In this document: in pieces, positions 53,766-63,298 of the stretch | Position numbering within the stretch: the first letter of the stretch is position 1 | Layout: each line of letters begins with the position of its first letter | DNA from: Lachnospiraceae bacterium | GTDB lineage: Bacteria > Bacillota > Clostridia > Lachnospirales > Lachnospiraceae | Assembly (NCBI GenBank): GCA_024687125.1 | Contig: JAILFA010000096.1 | Coordinates: forward strand, 16,027-80,026 | DNA length: 64,000 nucleotides | Direction: 5' to 3' | Made by a program: the position numbers and the translations under genes | Notes under the pieces: model-generated | Seen by the model: only the letters and a program-made list of their open reading frames with translations | The model's database searches: none | Told to the model about the DNA's origin: nothing

Positions 53766-55349
53766 ATGTTTGTTGGTACTTTCTGGTCACTTGCGCCCGC
53801 GATCATCGCGATCGCTCTGGCACTGATCACCAAGGAGGTGTATTCCTCACTGTTCATCGGCATCCTGGTGGGTGGTGTGTTATACACCGGTTTCGATTTC
53901 CCCGCGATCATGCAGCATGTATTTGTCGGTGACGCCGAAGAGTGCGAGATGGGACAGCATCTGAGCGGCGGTATGATCGCACAGCTTTCGGATTCCTGGA
54001 ATGTTGGTATCCTGATCTTCCTTGTTGTCCTGGGCAGCATCGTCATGCTGATGAACCGCGCGGGAGGCTCCGCCGCGTTCGGCCGTTGGGCTGTGGCACA
54101 TGTAAAGACCAAGGTCGGCGCGCAGATCGCGACGATCATCCTCGGTGTGCTCATCTTCATCGATGACTATTTCAACTGCCTGACCGTCGGCAGCGTCATG
54201 CAGCCCCTTACGGACAAGCACAAGATCTCCCGTGAAAAACTGGCTTACCTGATCGATGCCACGGCGGCGCCGGTCTGCATCATCGCCCCGATCTCCTCGT
54301 GGGCGGCGGCTGTTACCGGCTTTGTTGACGATGCGAACGGCCTGGCACTGTTCATCCAGGCGATCCCTTACAATTTCTACGCGATCCTGACCGTGGTCAT
54401 GATGCTGTGTCTCGCGTTCATGAAATTTGACTACGGCCCGATGAAGAAGGCCGAGCTACATCCGGATCTTGCCGCTCTCGCGGAGGGCAAGGGACCGGCG
54501 TCCTCCCTCACAGGAGCCGAGGATCAGCCGACACCTCCTGTTTCCACCAAGGGAAAGGTCATCCACCTGGTGCTTCCGATCGTTGTCCTGATCATCAGCT
54601 GTGTCATCGGCATGATCTATACGGGCGGCTTTTTCTCTGGTGAGAGCTTTATCGACGCGTTCTCCAATTCCGACGCTTCCGTAGGTCTTGTATACGGTTC
54701 TGTCGTGGCGCTCCTGATCACGATCGTGTTTTATCTCATCACCCGCGTTTTGAGCTTTAACGAATGCATGAATGCGATCCCGGAGGGCTTTAAGAGCATG
54801 GTGCCCGCGATCCTGATCCTGACCTTTGCCTGGACTCTCAAGGGCATGACGGATGCCCTCGGTGCCAAGGAATATGTCGCATCGATCGTGGCGGGTGTCG
54901 CCGACAATCAGGCACTGATGAGCCTGCTTCCCGCGCTGGTCTTCGTGGTCGGGACATTTCTGGCCTTCGCGACCGGTACCTCCTGGGGCACCTTCGGTAT
55001 CCTCATCCCGATCGTCGTCAGCGTGTTTGGCGGAGATCTGAACAACGAGCTCATGATCATCTCGATCTCTGCATGCATGGCCGGTGCGGTCTGCGGCGAC
55101 CACTGCTCGCCGATCTCCGATACGACGATCATGGCGAGTGCCGGAGCACAGTGCAATCATATCCGGCACGTCTCCACACAGCTGCCTTATGCACTGACAG
55201 CTGCCGGTGTGTCTCTGGTCAGCTATGTGATCGCGGGATTTGTCCGCAGCTGGGTGATCAATCTGCCCATCGGTATTGTGCTGATGGTCCTGACCATGTT
55301 CTGCTTCAGACATTTCTCGGAGAATAATCAGAATGTCATCTCGGGCTGA
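53766..55349 (+). CDS. nhaC: NhaC family Na+/H+ antiporter
   Basis: A 527-residue membrane protein with about twelve helices. Features are LAPAIIAIALALITKEVYSSLFIG near the start and the paired FIDDYFNCLTVGSVM segment. SWAAAVTGF and the C-terminal ATGTSWGTFG and GDHCSPISDTTI motifs place it in the NhaC/YfkN-like antiporter superfamily. AAGGAGGAAGAATA precedes the ATG. Substrate may be Na+/H+ or an organic acid such as malate/lactate as in some NhaC relatives. The cytidine deaminase gene begins only two bases after its stop. Confidence 0.88.
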   Translation: MFVGTFWSLAPAIIAIALALITKEVYSSLFIGILVGGVLYTGFDFPAIMQHVFVGDAEECEMGQHLSGGMIAQLSDSWNVGILIFLVVLGSIVMLMNRAGGSAAFGRWAVAHVKTKVGAQIATIILGVLIFIDDYFNCLTVGSVMQPLTDKHKISREKLAYLIDATAAPVCIIAPISSWAAAVTGFVDDANGLALFIQAIPYNFYAILTVVMMLCLAFMKFDYGPMKKAELHPDLAALAEGKGPASSLTGAEDQPTPPVSTKGKVIHLVLPIVVLIISCVIGMIYTGGFFSGESFIDAFSNSDASVGLVYGSVVALLITIVFYLITRVLSFNECMNAIPEGFKSMVPAILILTFAWTLKGMTDALGAKEYVASIVAGVADNQALMSLLPALVFVVGTFLAFATGTSWGTFGILIPIVVSVFGGDLNNELMIISISACMAGAVCGDHCSPISDTTIMASAGAQCNHIRHVSTQLPYALTAAGVSLVSYVIAGFVRSWVINLPIGIVLMVLTMFCFRHFSENNQNVISG

Positions 55350-55351
55350 AA

Positions 55352-55807
55352 ATGATGGCGGCTGTGACTGAAACCGCGATCGCGAAACAGCTGGTCTGTG
55401 AAGCCCTGAAAGCGAGGGAGCGTGCATACGCTCCCTATTCGCATTATGCTGTAGGTGCCGCTGTTCTTACGGACAGCGGGAAGATATACAGCGGCTGCAA
55501 TGTAGAAAATGCAAGCTACGGCGCCACGATCTGCGCCGAAAGATGTGCGATCACCAAAGCCGTGAGCGAAGGAGCCCTGCGCATCACGGCGATCGCCATC
55601 GTCGGGGGAGACGCCGGGATACAGGGGGAGCTGCCTGAGGAGGCGCCTCCCTGCGGTATCTGCAGACAGGTCATCCGGGAGTTTTCGGATCCGGCAGAAT
55701 GCACGGTGATCCTGGCAAAAAGTCAGGAGAACTACCGAAGGATGCTGCTGGAAGAACTGCTCCCGCTGAGCTTTGGACCGGATCACGTCTTACCGGTTCA
55801 GGCGTAG
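55352..55807 (+). CDS. cdd: Cytidine deaminase
   Basis: A 151-residue homotetrameric-type cytidine deaminase for pyrimidine salvage. The zinc site has GCNVENASYGATICAERCA (first Cys and catalytic Glu) and PCGICRQ (two Cys). The length is 10-20 residues over the shortest forms because of a C-terminal extension. Start ATG at 55352 (or 55355). Its end overlaps the stop of the convergent methyltransferase gene by 18 bases. Confidence 0.95.
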   Translation: MMAAVTETAIAKQLVCEALKARERAYAPYSHYAVGAAVLTDSGKIYSGCNVENASYGATICAERCAITKAVSEGALRITAIAIVGGDAGIQGELPEEAPPCGICRQVIREFSDPAECTVILAKSQENYRRMLLEELLPLSFGPDHVLPVQA

Positions 55808-57163
55808 TCCTTTCGGATAGAGATTCTTCAGCTGCCCGCCGGCAAGTCTTGCCCATCCGAGCGGGAATCCAAGATAAGCCATCAGAATATGGCTTCTTCC
55901 GGAAAGAGAAGAGCGCAGAGCCTGCCCGCCCAGGTAGGCGGCGGCTTCTTCTTCAGTGAGCCCCTGCACATTCCTGGCCTGTCCGGGGGCGAGAGCGTGG
56001 GAGAGGGCGTGCGCCGGGACAAACTCGTCACCGGTCCGTCTTTTCAGTATGTCTGCGAGATGCAGCCCCGGACGCAGGACCCGGATGCCGTTGATATCAG
56101 AAAGTCCGCGGGGAATCAGATAGAGATGATCTCCGTACGAATGCAGCCGTCCTTCCGAGCAGTCGATCGCTGACGGATCGCATAGAAGCTCCTCCAGCCA
56201 TTTTGAGAACTCCCGGACCGGGACTCTGCCTGCAGTGCCGCTCTGCCGGAAGGGGCGCGGACTGCTTTTTACGGGAGATGAATTTTGCCTGAGCAGTGCA
56301 CAGAAATGACCTTCTCCCCGGACTTCATGCGGCAGGAACTTTTCTCTCCTGAGAAGTGAGAAGTCCGGGTGTTCTCTGAGGAACAGATCGATCATCTCTT
56401 CATCCTCGGCCGGAGCGAAGGTACAGGTGGAATAGACAAGATATCCGCCGGGTGCGAGCATCTGACAGGCTCGGGCGAGGATCTGGCGCTGTCTTTCGGC
56501 ACATTTTTCCACAGCCTCCGGTGACCACTCCCTGACAGCCTCCGGATTTTTGCGGAACATCCCCTCTCCGGAGCAGGGCGCGTCGACCAGGATGCGGTCG
56601 AAAAACGCCGGAAAATGTTCGGCGAGCCGCTCGGGAGATTCGTTTGTCACCACGGCGTTCGCGATCCCCATGCGCTCGATGTTCTGGGACAGGATCTGGG
56701 CGCGGGCAGGGTGGATCTCATTGGAAACAAGCAGCCCCTGTCCCTGCATCCGCATGGCGAGCTGGACACTTTTTCCGCCGGGGGCGGCGCAGAGATCCAG
56801 CACCCTGAGCGGTTCAGCATCATCATGTACGGACGCCAGGAGCTGCGCGGGAAGCATGGCGCTCGCCTCCTGAATATAATAGGCGCCGGCTTCATGCAGG
56901 ATGTGCTTTCCCGGACGCATCCCGGATGATTCCTCATAGTACAGACCATCCGGCTCCCAGGGAACGGAGCCTGAAAAAGCAAACGGAAGGTCGTCTCTGC
57001 GGGCACCCCGGAGGGTATTCAGGCGCAGCGAATGAACGGGAGGTGCTGTATAAGAAGAAAGAAAGGCGTCACAGGCACCGGGGGTATCCGAGAGGTCCTT
57101 CTTCATCCTCTCCAGAAAAGCACCCGGGAGTTCTTCGGGGAGGCGCGGCGGTGTTTCGTTCAT
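55790..57163 (-). CDS. RsmF-like rRNA (cytosine-5) methyltransferase
   Basis: A 457-residue NOL1/NOP2/Sun methyltransferase. SAM-binding LDLCAAPGGKS, the DAPCSGEGMFRKN motif with the catalytic cysteine of motif IV, and STCTFAPAEDE with the motif VI cysteine are all present. It also has a C-terminal RsmF-type domain with a PUA-like end. It probably makes m5C in 16S rRNA. The ATG at 57163 overlaps the stop of the RarA gene as ATGA, so an upstream start at 57280 is unlikely. Confidence 0.9.
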   Translation of the reverse strand: MNETPPRLPEELPGAFLERMKKDLSDTPGACDAFLSSYTAPPVHSLRLNTLRGARRDDLPFAFSGSVPWEPDGLYYEESSGMRPGKHILHEAGAYYIQEASAMLPAQLLASVHDDAEPLRVLDLCAAPGGKSVQLAMRMQGQGLLVSNEIHPARAQILSQNIERMGIANAVVTNESPERLAEHFPAFFDRILVDAPCSGEGMFRKNPEAVREWSPEAVEKCAERQRQILARACQMLAPGGYLVYSTCTFAPAEDEEMIDLFLREHPDFSLLRREKFLPHEVRGEGHFCALLRQNSSPVKSSPRPFRQSGTAGRVPVREFSKWLEELLCDPSAIDCSEGRLHSYGDHLYLIPRGLSDINGIRVLRPGLHLADILKRRTGDEFVPAHALSHALAPGQARNVQGLTEEEAAAYLGGQALRSSLSGRSHILMAYLGFPLGWARLAGGQLKNLYPKGLRLNR

Positions 57164-58482
57164 TCCGCGTGCTCCCGTTTCCACTTTTTGATCTCTTCCA
57201 GACGCTCGCCGAAGCGCTTCTCGGCTCCCTGCGCGGTGGGACGGTAGTAGGTGCGGCCCTCCAGGGATTCGGGGAGACATTTGAGCGTCGTCAGCTTCTC
57301 TTCATAGTCATGGGCGTACATATAGCCCTTGCCGTAGTCAAGGTCCGCCATCAGCTTCGTCGGCGCGTTGCGGATCTGCAGGGGGACGGGTTCGGCGAGC
57401 TGCTCGAGCGCGTCCGCTTTTGCTTCGTTGTAGGCGACCTCCATGGCGTTGGATTTGGGAGCAAGGGACATATAGACCACGGCTTCGGTCAGGTGAACAC
57501 TGCATTCGGGCATGCCGATGAGCCTGCAGGCATCAAAGGCCGCGACGGCGATCTGGATCGCGTTCGGATCGGCGAGACCGATGTCCTCACTTGCCATGCG
57601 AGTGACACGTCTCGCGATGTAGATCGGATCCTCTCCGGCTTCCAGCATGCGGGCGAGCCAGTAGACCGCCGCGTCGGGGTCGGAGTTACGTACCGATTTA
57701 TGCAGTGCGGAGATCAGGTTGTAGTGCTCCTCGCCGTTCTTATCGTAGAGAAGAGATTTGCGGGAGGTACACTGCTCGATGATCTGCGTGGAGACGTTGA
57801 TACTGCCGTCCGGCTGCATGTCGCCGTTTGTGATGACCATCTCCAGTGTGGAAAGGGCGCTGCGGGCATCCCCGCCCGCAAAATGGGCGATCAGTTCGAT
57901 GTTCTCTTCGGAGATCCCGATGTTCTGACCGCCGTAGCCGCGCGGGTCAGAGAGCGCGTGCTTAAGGAGCTTTACGATGTCCTCTGTCGTGAGCGCCTGC
58001 AGAACAAAGACCCGGCAGCGGGAGAGCAGAGCGCTGTTCAGTTCGAATGAGGGATTTTCTGTCGTCGCACCGATGAGAGTGATGCTGCCCTTTTCCACAA
58101 AGGGGAGAAAGGCATCCTGCTGCGCCTTGTTGAACCGGTGGATCTCATCCACGAAGACGATCGTGCGCTGCCCGGCGAAACGGTTCTCGTCCGCCTGCTT
58201 CATGACATCCCGGATTTCCTTGATCCCGCTCGTCACGGCGGAAAAGTCGATGAAACGCGCACGCGTGCGGTTCGCGATGATCCGGGCGAGCGTCGTCTTG
58301 CCGACACCGGGCGGCCCCCAGAAGATCATCGAGGAAACGGCATCGGACTCGATGAGCCGGGAGAGCACCTTTCCCTTGCCCAGAAGGTGTTCCTGACCGA
58401 TGTATTCATCCAGATCGGCGGGCCTGAGTCTCGCTGCCAGGGGCTCGGGGACGGTATTTGCAAACAGGGACATCTGTTCCAT
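57160..58482 (-). CDS. rarA: Replication-associated recombination protein RarA (MgsA)
   Basis: A 440-residue AAA+ ATPase related to clamp loaders. It has RPADLDEYIGQEHLLG, Walker A GPPGVGKTTLA, Walker B DEIHRFN, sensor GATTENPSFEL and the C-terminal MgsA domain ending YRPTAQGAEK. It acts at stalled or collapsed forks. It is expressed on the minus strand with the rRNA methyltransferase gene and is divergent from the uracil permease gene. Confidence 0.95.
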   Translation of the reverse strand: MEQMSLFANTVPEPLAARLRPADLDEYIGQEHLLGKGKVLSRLIESDAVSSMIFWGPPGVGKTTLARIIANRTRARFIDFSAVTSGIKEIRDVMKQADENRFAGQRTIVFVDEIHRFNKAQQDAFLPFVEKGSITLIGATTENPSFELNSALLSRCRVFVLQALTTEDIVKLLKHALSDPRGYGGQNIGISEENIELIAHFAGGDARSALSTLEMVITNGDMQPDGSINVSTQIIEQCTSRKSLLYDKNGEEHYNLISALHKSVRNSDPDAAVYWLARMLEAGEDPIYIARRVTRMASEDIGLADPNAIQIAVAAFDACRLIGMPECSVHLTEAVVYMSLAPKSNAMEVAYNEAKADALEQLAEPVPLQIRNAPTKLMADLDYGKGYMYAHDYEEKLTTLKCLPESLEGRTYYRPTAQGAEKRFGERLEEIKKWKREHAE

Positions 58483-58519
58483 ATGTATGACCTCATATCG
58501 GGTTTCTGATACGGGTATT

Positions 58520-58528
58520 ATTGTATCA
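58520..58528 (-). promoter_or_regulatory. Extended -10 promoter of rarA
   Basis: On the minus strand TGaTACAAT, about 35 bases before the start. It is a near copy of the element driving uraA in the other direction. Confidence 0.4.
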
Positions 58529-58565
58529 CTTTTCGATAATCGGGGTGGTCTTTTTGGGTGTTTTC

Positions 58566-58574
58566 TGATACAAT
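58566..58574 (+). promoter_or_regulatory. Extended -10 promoter of uraA
   Basis: TGaTACAAT at 58566-58574. A small hairpin GGTGC/GCACC (58582-58596) follows. It does not match the PyrR-binding consensus. Confidence 0.45.
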
Positions 58575-58625
58575 ATTTTGAGGTGCGGTCAGCACCATAT
58601 GCGATAAATTGAAAGGAGAAGAGTC

Positions 58626-59999
58626 ATGCAGCAGGAAAACAAAACAGCAATTTACAATGCCGCGGAACTGGGCCATGGGAGGATGCTCCTGCTAGGTCTG
58701 CAGCATATGTTCGCCATGTTCGGCGCGACGATCCTCGTCCCGATCCTGGTCAACAGTTTCTTTAAGGGAGAGGGTCTTTCCGTTCAGGTAACGCTGTTCT
58801 TTGCCGGTATCGGCACACTGTTTTTCCATATCTGCACGAAGATGAAGGTTCCGGCATTTCTGGGATCTTCTTTTGCGTTTCTGGGTGGTTTTGCCACCGT
58901 GGCGGAGCTCGATGTCGGTATTTTCGCCAACATGAGCTACGGTGAAAAGCTCCCCTATGCCTGCGGCGGTATCGTTGTCGCGGGTCTTCTGTATCTTGTG
59001 CTTGCATTGATCATCAAGCTGGTCGGGGTCAGGCACGTGATGAAGTTCCTGCCGCCGGTGGTGACGGGGCCGATCATCATCTGCATCGGACTGTCGCTGG
59101 CGCCCTCCGCTGTGAGCAACGCCTCTACGTGCTGGCCGCTGGCACTGATCGCCCTGGCGGTCGTTGTCATCTTTAACATCTGGGGCAAGGGCATGTTCAA
59201 GATCATCCCGATCCTGATGGGCGTGGTGATCTCCTATATCTTCGCACTGATCTTTAACGCGGCGGGCATGACCAATGCGGACGGCAGTGCGATCCTGAAC
59301 TTCGATACCATCGCATCAGCCGGCTGGGTAGGCGTACCGGAGTTCATCATCGCCAAGTTCGATCCCACGGCGATCCTTGTCATGGCGCCCATCGCTCTTG
59401 CGACGATGATGGAGCACATCGGCGATATTTCCGCGATCTCCGCGACGACCGGCAAAAACTTCATCGAGGATCCCGGTCTGCACAGATCCCTTCTGGGCGA
59501 CGGTCTTGCGACTTCGATCGCAGCCATGTTCGGCGGCCCTGCGAACACCACCTACGGCGAGAATACAGGTGTTCTTGAACTTTCCCATGTATATGATCCC
59601 ATGGTCGTCCGTCTTGCTGCCGTCTATGCGATCGTACTTGCGTTCATCCCCAAGATGGCTCAGATCTTCGGCACGATGCCTTCCTCGATCATCGGTGGCA
59701 TCAGCTTTATCCTTTACGGTATGATCTCCGCGATCGGCGTGCGCAATATTGTTGAGAACCACGTTGATTTCACCAAGGCGCGCAACCTGATCATTGCTGC
59801 GGTGATCCTGGTCTGCGGACTGGGCTTTTCGGACGGTCTCACCTTTACCATCGGTTCCACGAGCGTGACGCTTACCGCTCTCGCGATCGCCGCGATCGCG
59901 GGTATCCTGCTCAATGCCATCCTGCCCGGCAATGATTATGAATTCGGCAAAAACCCCGAGGGCGACGAGTACCGCGGGCTGCACTTTGACACGAAGTAA
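58626..59999 (+). CDS. uraA: Uracil permease
   Basis: A 457-residue nucleobase:cation symporter-2 family carrier with about fourteen helices. [16 protein letters not shown] near the start, GSSFAFLGG, and the substrate helices around [15 protein letters not shown] and [15 protein letters not shown] are typical of UraA. It imports uracil with protons. AAAGGAGAAGAGTC precedes the ATG. upp follows 11 bases after its stop, so import and salvage are coupled. Confidence 0.95.
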   Translation: MQQENKTAIYNAAELGHGRMLLLGLQHMFAMFGATILVPILVNSFFKGEGLSVQVTLFFAGIGTLFFHICTKMKVPAFLGSSFAFLGGFATVAELDVGIFANMSYGEKLPYACGGIVVAGLLYLVLALIIKLVGVRHVMKFLPPVVTGPIIICIGLSLAPSAVSNASTCWPLALIALAVVVIFNIWGKGMFKIIPILMGVVISYIFALIFNAAGMTNADGSAILNFDTIASAGWVGVPEFIIAKFDPTAILVMAPIALATMMEHIGDISAISATTGKNFIEDPGLHRSLLGDGLATSIAAMFGGPANTTYGENTGVLELSHVYDPMVVRLAAVYAIVLAFIPKMAQIFGTMPSSIIGGISFILYGMISAIGVRNIVENHVDFTKARNLIIAAVILVCGLGFSDGLTFTIGSTSVTLTALAIAAIAGILLNAILPGNDYEFGKNPEGDEYRGLHFDTK

Positions 60000-60010
60000 A
60001 GGAGACGATC

Positions 60011-60661
60011 ATGGCTATGGATTTTGCCAACGAACCCAACATCTTTATCCTGAACCATCCGCTGATCCAGCACAAGATCACGCGTCTGCGCGACAAGAAC
60101 ACCGGGACTGCCGAGTTCCGCCAGGTGGCAGGTGAGATCGCGATGCTCATGGGGTATGAAGCGCTGCGTGACCTTGAGACTCAGGACATCGAGATCGAGA
60201 CCCCGATCGAAAAGACCATGGCGCCGGTGATCGCCGGCCGCAAACAGGCCGTGGTGCCGATCCTCAGAGCAGGCCTCGGCATGACCGAGGGGATCCTGAG
60301 CCTTCTGCCCACAGCCAAGGTGGGACATATCGGCATGTACCGCGATCCCGATACACACAAGCCGCACAGCTATTACTGCAAGCTCCCCGATCCGATCAAC
60401 GAGCGCATCATCATCGTGACGGATCCGATGCTCGCGACCGGCGGTTCGGCGGTCGATTCCATCAATTTCATCAAGGAAAAGGGCGGCGTCAAGATCAAGT
60501 TCATGTGCATCATTGCTGCGCCGGAAGGCCTGCAGAAACTGCATGAGACGCATCCGGATGTGCAGATCTACGTGGGGCATCTGGACAGGCAGCTCAACGA
60601 AAATGCCTATATCTGCCCCGGTCTGGGAGATGCCGGGGACCGTATCTTCGGTACCAAGTAA
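60011..60661 (+). CDS. upp: Uracil phosphoribosyltransferase
   Basis: A 216-residue enzyme converting uracil and PRPP to UMP. PRPP loop [13 protein letters not shown], uracil-binding [16 protein letters not shown], and the N-terminal [11 protein letters not shown] are all conserved. AAAGGAGACGATC precedes the ATG. Cytosolic partner of the permease encoded just upstream. Confidence 0.97.
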   Translation: MAMDFANEPNIFILNHPLIQHKITRLRDKNTGTAEFRQVAGEIAMLMGYEALRDLETQDIEIETPIEKTMAPVIAGRKQAVVPILRAGLGMTEGILSLLPTAKVGHIGMYRDPDTHKPHSYYCKLPDPINERIIIVTDPMLATGGSAVDSINFIKEKGGVKIKFMCIIAAPEGLQKLHETHPDVQIYVGHLDRQLNENAYICPGLGDAGDRIFGTK

Positions 60662-60694
60662 GAAATACGAAGGGAAATCCCGGGGGGACTTCGT

Positions 60695-63268
60695 ATGCAC
60701 GATTGGGACAAGGCTTCGGAAGAAGAAAAACGGGTATACGTGACCAAAAACATTGACCGTGCGGTCCGGAAAGACTGGCTTAAGGTTTACTATCAGCCGG
60801 TCATCCGGACGCTGACGGGAGAAGTATGCGGTGTGGAAGCACTGGCCAGATGGCAGGATCCGGTCCACGGTCTCCTCAGACCGGATGAGTTCATTCCGGC
60901 TCTGGAGAAAGCCCGACTGATCCACAAACTGGACAGCTATATCATCCGCAGGATCTGTCAGGAGTATTCGGAAACCGTGCTGACGGGTCACCATGTCGTG
61001 CCGGTCTCCTTTAACCTTTCCCGTATGGATTTCCAGCTCTGCGACATCCACGGGGTGATCGAAAATGCCATCCGGGAGTACAAAATTCCCAAGGACGCGC
61101 TGCATGTCGAGATCACCGAGAGCATGATGGAGAAAAATGAAAAGCGCATGCACCGTGTGATCGACCGGTTTATCGATTTCGGCCTCAATGTATGGATGGA
61201 CGATTTCGGGAGCGGGTATTCCTCGCTCAACGTCCTCAAGAACTTTGACTTTGATACGATCAAGATCGACATGGTATTTCTCCGGGACTTTGATGTCCGC
61301 TCCCGTGAGATCATCAAATCCGTGGTGGATATGGCCAAGCGGATCGGCGTCCACACACTCGCCGAGGGTGTGGAGACGGAGGAGCAGCTGGCGTTCCTTA
61401 AGAGCATCGGCTGTGAAAAGGCTCAGGGCTATCTGTTCAGCCAGCCGGTGCCGCTGGATGAACTGCAGAAAAGGGTCAGGACAAAAAACTACAAAGCGGA
61501 ATCTCCCGCCAGAAGCCGCTATTATCACGATATCGGGCGGATCAATTTCTTAAGTCCCACACCCTTCGACATCAGTTCGGAAGAAAGCTATGAAGAGGAG
61601 TACCGTGAGGGCCAGTTCCCGCTCTCTGTGCTGGAGTGCAATGAGGACGGGACGGGGTTCCGCTATCTCTTCATGAATGAGAACTACGCGACAACGCTCC
61701 TGCATCTGGGGTTTCCCACGGCGCAGTCGGTAGAAGAGGAGTTTGCCAGACCGGATTCCGTCATACGCGAAAAGCTGTTCTCGATGATGAAGAATTCTCG
61801 CGAGAGCAAAGAGCGTAAAACCATTGATTTCATCCTGGGGAAAAACCACTGTATCGGCACAGTCATGTGGGTCGCGGACCATCCCACAGGAAGTGCCTAT
61901 CTCTGTTCCTTGATGAATCTGAGCGATAATCGGATGGTCTCCCGAGGCAGCGCACTCGCCGGATATACCCAGGCGATCTGCATGCTCTATGAGCGGATCA
62001 CATTGGTGGATCTCAACACGATGCGCTCGGAGAATCTGTTTGAGGCGCATCAGACAGCGGAGCGTTACAATGAGCGTCCGGTGCCCGAGGAACTTAAGGA
62101 TTTCGCAAAGGCCGAGATCTATCCGGAGGACCGGGAGGAGTTCCTCAGATTCCTTGATATGAACACGATCGAGCAGCGGATCCGGGAGAGCCGTTATCAT
62201 TATGACGCGGCGCTCCTGCGCATCAAGTCCGGCACGGGGAACTATGAATGGAACTACTGTGTGTCCCTGTTCGCGGGGGATCCCTCGGAACGGAGGGTCT
62301 TGATCTGCGTCCGCAGGACATCGGAGAGGAGCAGGGAGTATCTGCTCAGCAAGATCGGCGGGCGCGCAGCCGCCTCCGAACAGCCTTCAAAGTGGGGGTT
62401 TCCTGCGGAGAGTCTCTGGGAAAACTTCACGATCAATTCGGACACGGCATTTTTCTGGAAGGATACAAAACGCCGGTATGTCGGTGTCAACCGGAAATTT
62501 AAGGACTATTTCGGAATGAAGGATCTGTCCTCCATTCTCGGAAAGACCGACGAGGAGATCGGCTGGCTTGTCGATCCGGAGCAGATGGTCAGGGACGAGG
62601 AAAAGATCATCGAAGACGGTTTTTCTACATACCTGGCACCCGGGAGCATCATCCGCCGGGGCGAGGTGCGCGGGATCATATCGAGCAAGTTTCCGCTGTA
62701 TCGGGACGGCAAGGTGATCGGCCTGCTCGGCTATATGCTCGACACGACGGATCTTAAGGTTATGGGGCTCGAGACCGGGCCGCGCCTTCAGCGCACCGAC
62801 GCGATCACCGGTTCGGTCAGCCTGATCGGCGTCATGGAATCGGTGCTCCGTTATCAGGACAGCTATGTGTTCCAGGGGACCGACTTTGTCATGATCATCT
62901 TTGACATCAACCACTTCCACATCTTTGCCCGGGATTACGGACAGACCTGGAGCAGTCATCTGCTGCGGGAATTCTCCGATCGGGTACGAGCTGAGGTCGG
63001 CATGGATTCCGTCTTTGGGCGGATGAACGGAGACCATTTCCTGCTCGTACACCAGATCTCGGACCGGGAGGAAGTGGATCGGATCATTGAAAGGGTCCAT
63101 AAGGCCGCAGAATCGATCGAGGAGATCGACGATATCCCCTGCACGGTCTATCTGATGGAGGGTGTTGCCGTCTACTCGGATCACAAGGATCTGCAGGCCA
63201 TGCTGAATGCCGCCGAAGAGGATCTGAAACGCAGCAAGGAACTGCGAAGCCGTAAGGTACAGAAATAA
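60695..63268 (+). CDS. EAL-PAS-GGDEF c-di-GMP signalling protein
   Basis: 857 residues, cytosolic. The EAL domain is N-terminal (about 20-265) and complete: GVEALARW, NLSRMDF, EITESMMEK, DDFGSGYSSL, KIDMV and EGVETEEQL. It should therefore hydrolyse c-di-GMP. A middle region of about 300-600 residues is less clear, then a PAS domain (about 565-690). The C-terminal GGDEF-like domain has NGDHF in place of GGDEF, so cyclase activity is unlikely. The order EAL-PAS-GGDEF is the reverse of the common GGDEF-EAL. It follows upp by 33 bases and may be co-transcribed. Confidence 0.88.
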   Translation: MHDWDKASEEEKRVYVTKNIDRAVRKDWLKVYYQPVIRTLTGEVCGVEALARWQDPVHGLLRPDEFIPALEKARLIHKLDSYIIRRICQEYSETVLTGHHVVPVSFNLSRMDFQLCDIHGVIENAIREYKIPKDALHVEITESMMEKNEKRMHRVIDRFIDFGLNVWMDDFGSGYSSLNVLKNFDFDTIKIDMVFLRDFDVRSREIIKSVVDMAKRIGVHTLAEGVETEEQLAFLKSIGCEKAQGYLFSQPVPLDELQKRVRTKNYKAESPARSRYYHDIGRINFLSPTPFDISSEESYEEEYREGQFPLSVLECNEDGTGFRYLFMNENYATTLLHLGFPTAQSVEEEFARPDSVIREKLFSMMKNSRESKERKTIDFILGKNHCIGTVMWVADHPTGSAYLCSLMNLSDNRMVSRGSALAGYTQAICMLYERITLVDLNTMRSENLFEAHQTAERYNERPVPEELKDFAKAEIYPEDREEFLRFLDMNTIEQRIRESRYHYDAALLRIKSGTGNYEWNYCVSLFAGDPSERRVLICVRRTSERSREYLLSKIGGRAAASEQPSKWGFPAESLWENFTINSDTAFFWKDTKRRYVGVNRKFKDYFGMKDLSSILGKTDEEIGWLVDPEQMVRDEEKIIEDGFSTYLAPGSIIRRGEVRGIISSKFPLYRDGKVIGLLGYMLDTTDLKVMGLETGPRLQRTDAITGSVSLIGVMESVLRYQDSYVFQGTDFVMIIFDINHFHIFARDYGQTWSSHLLREFSDRVRAEVGMDSVFGRMNGDHFLLVHQISDREEVDRIIERVHKAAESIEEIDDIPCTVYLMEGVAVYSDHKDLQAMLNAAEEDLKRSKELRSRKVQK

Positions 63269-63298
63269 GACAGCGGCGGGGGAGGGACAGACAGGATC

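Noticed and set aside
58575..58625. Possible PyrR attenuator upstream of uraA
   Set aside because: The GGTGC/GCACC hairpin is short, has no T run and does not contain the PyrR-binding consensus.
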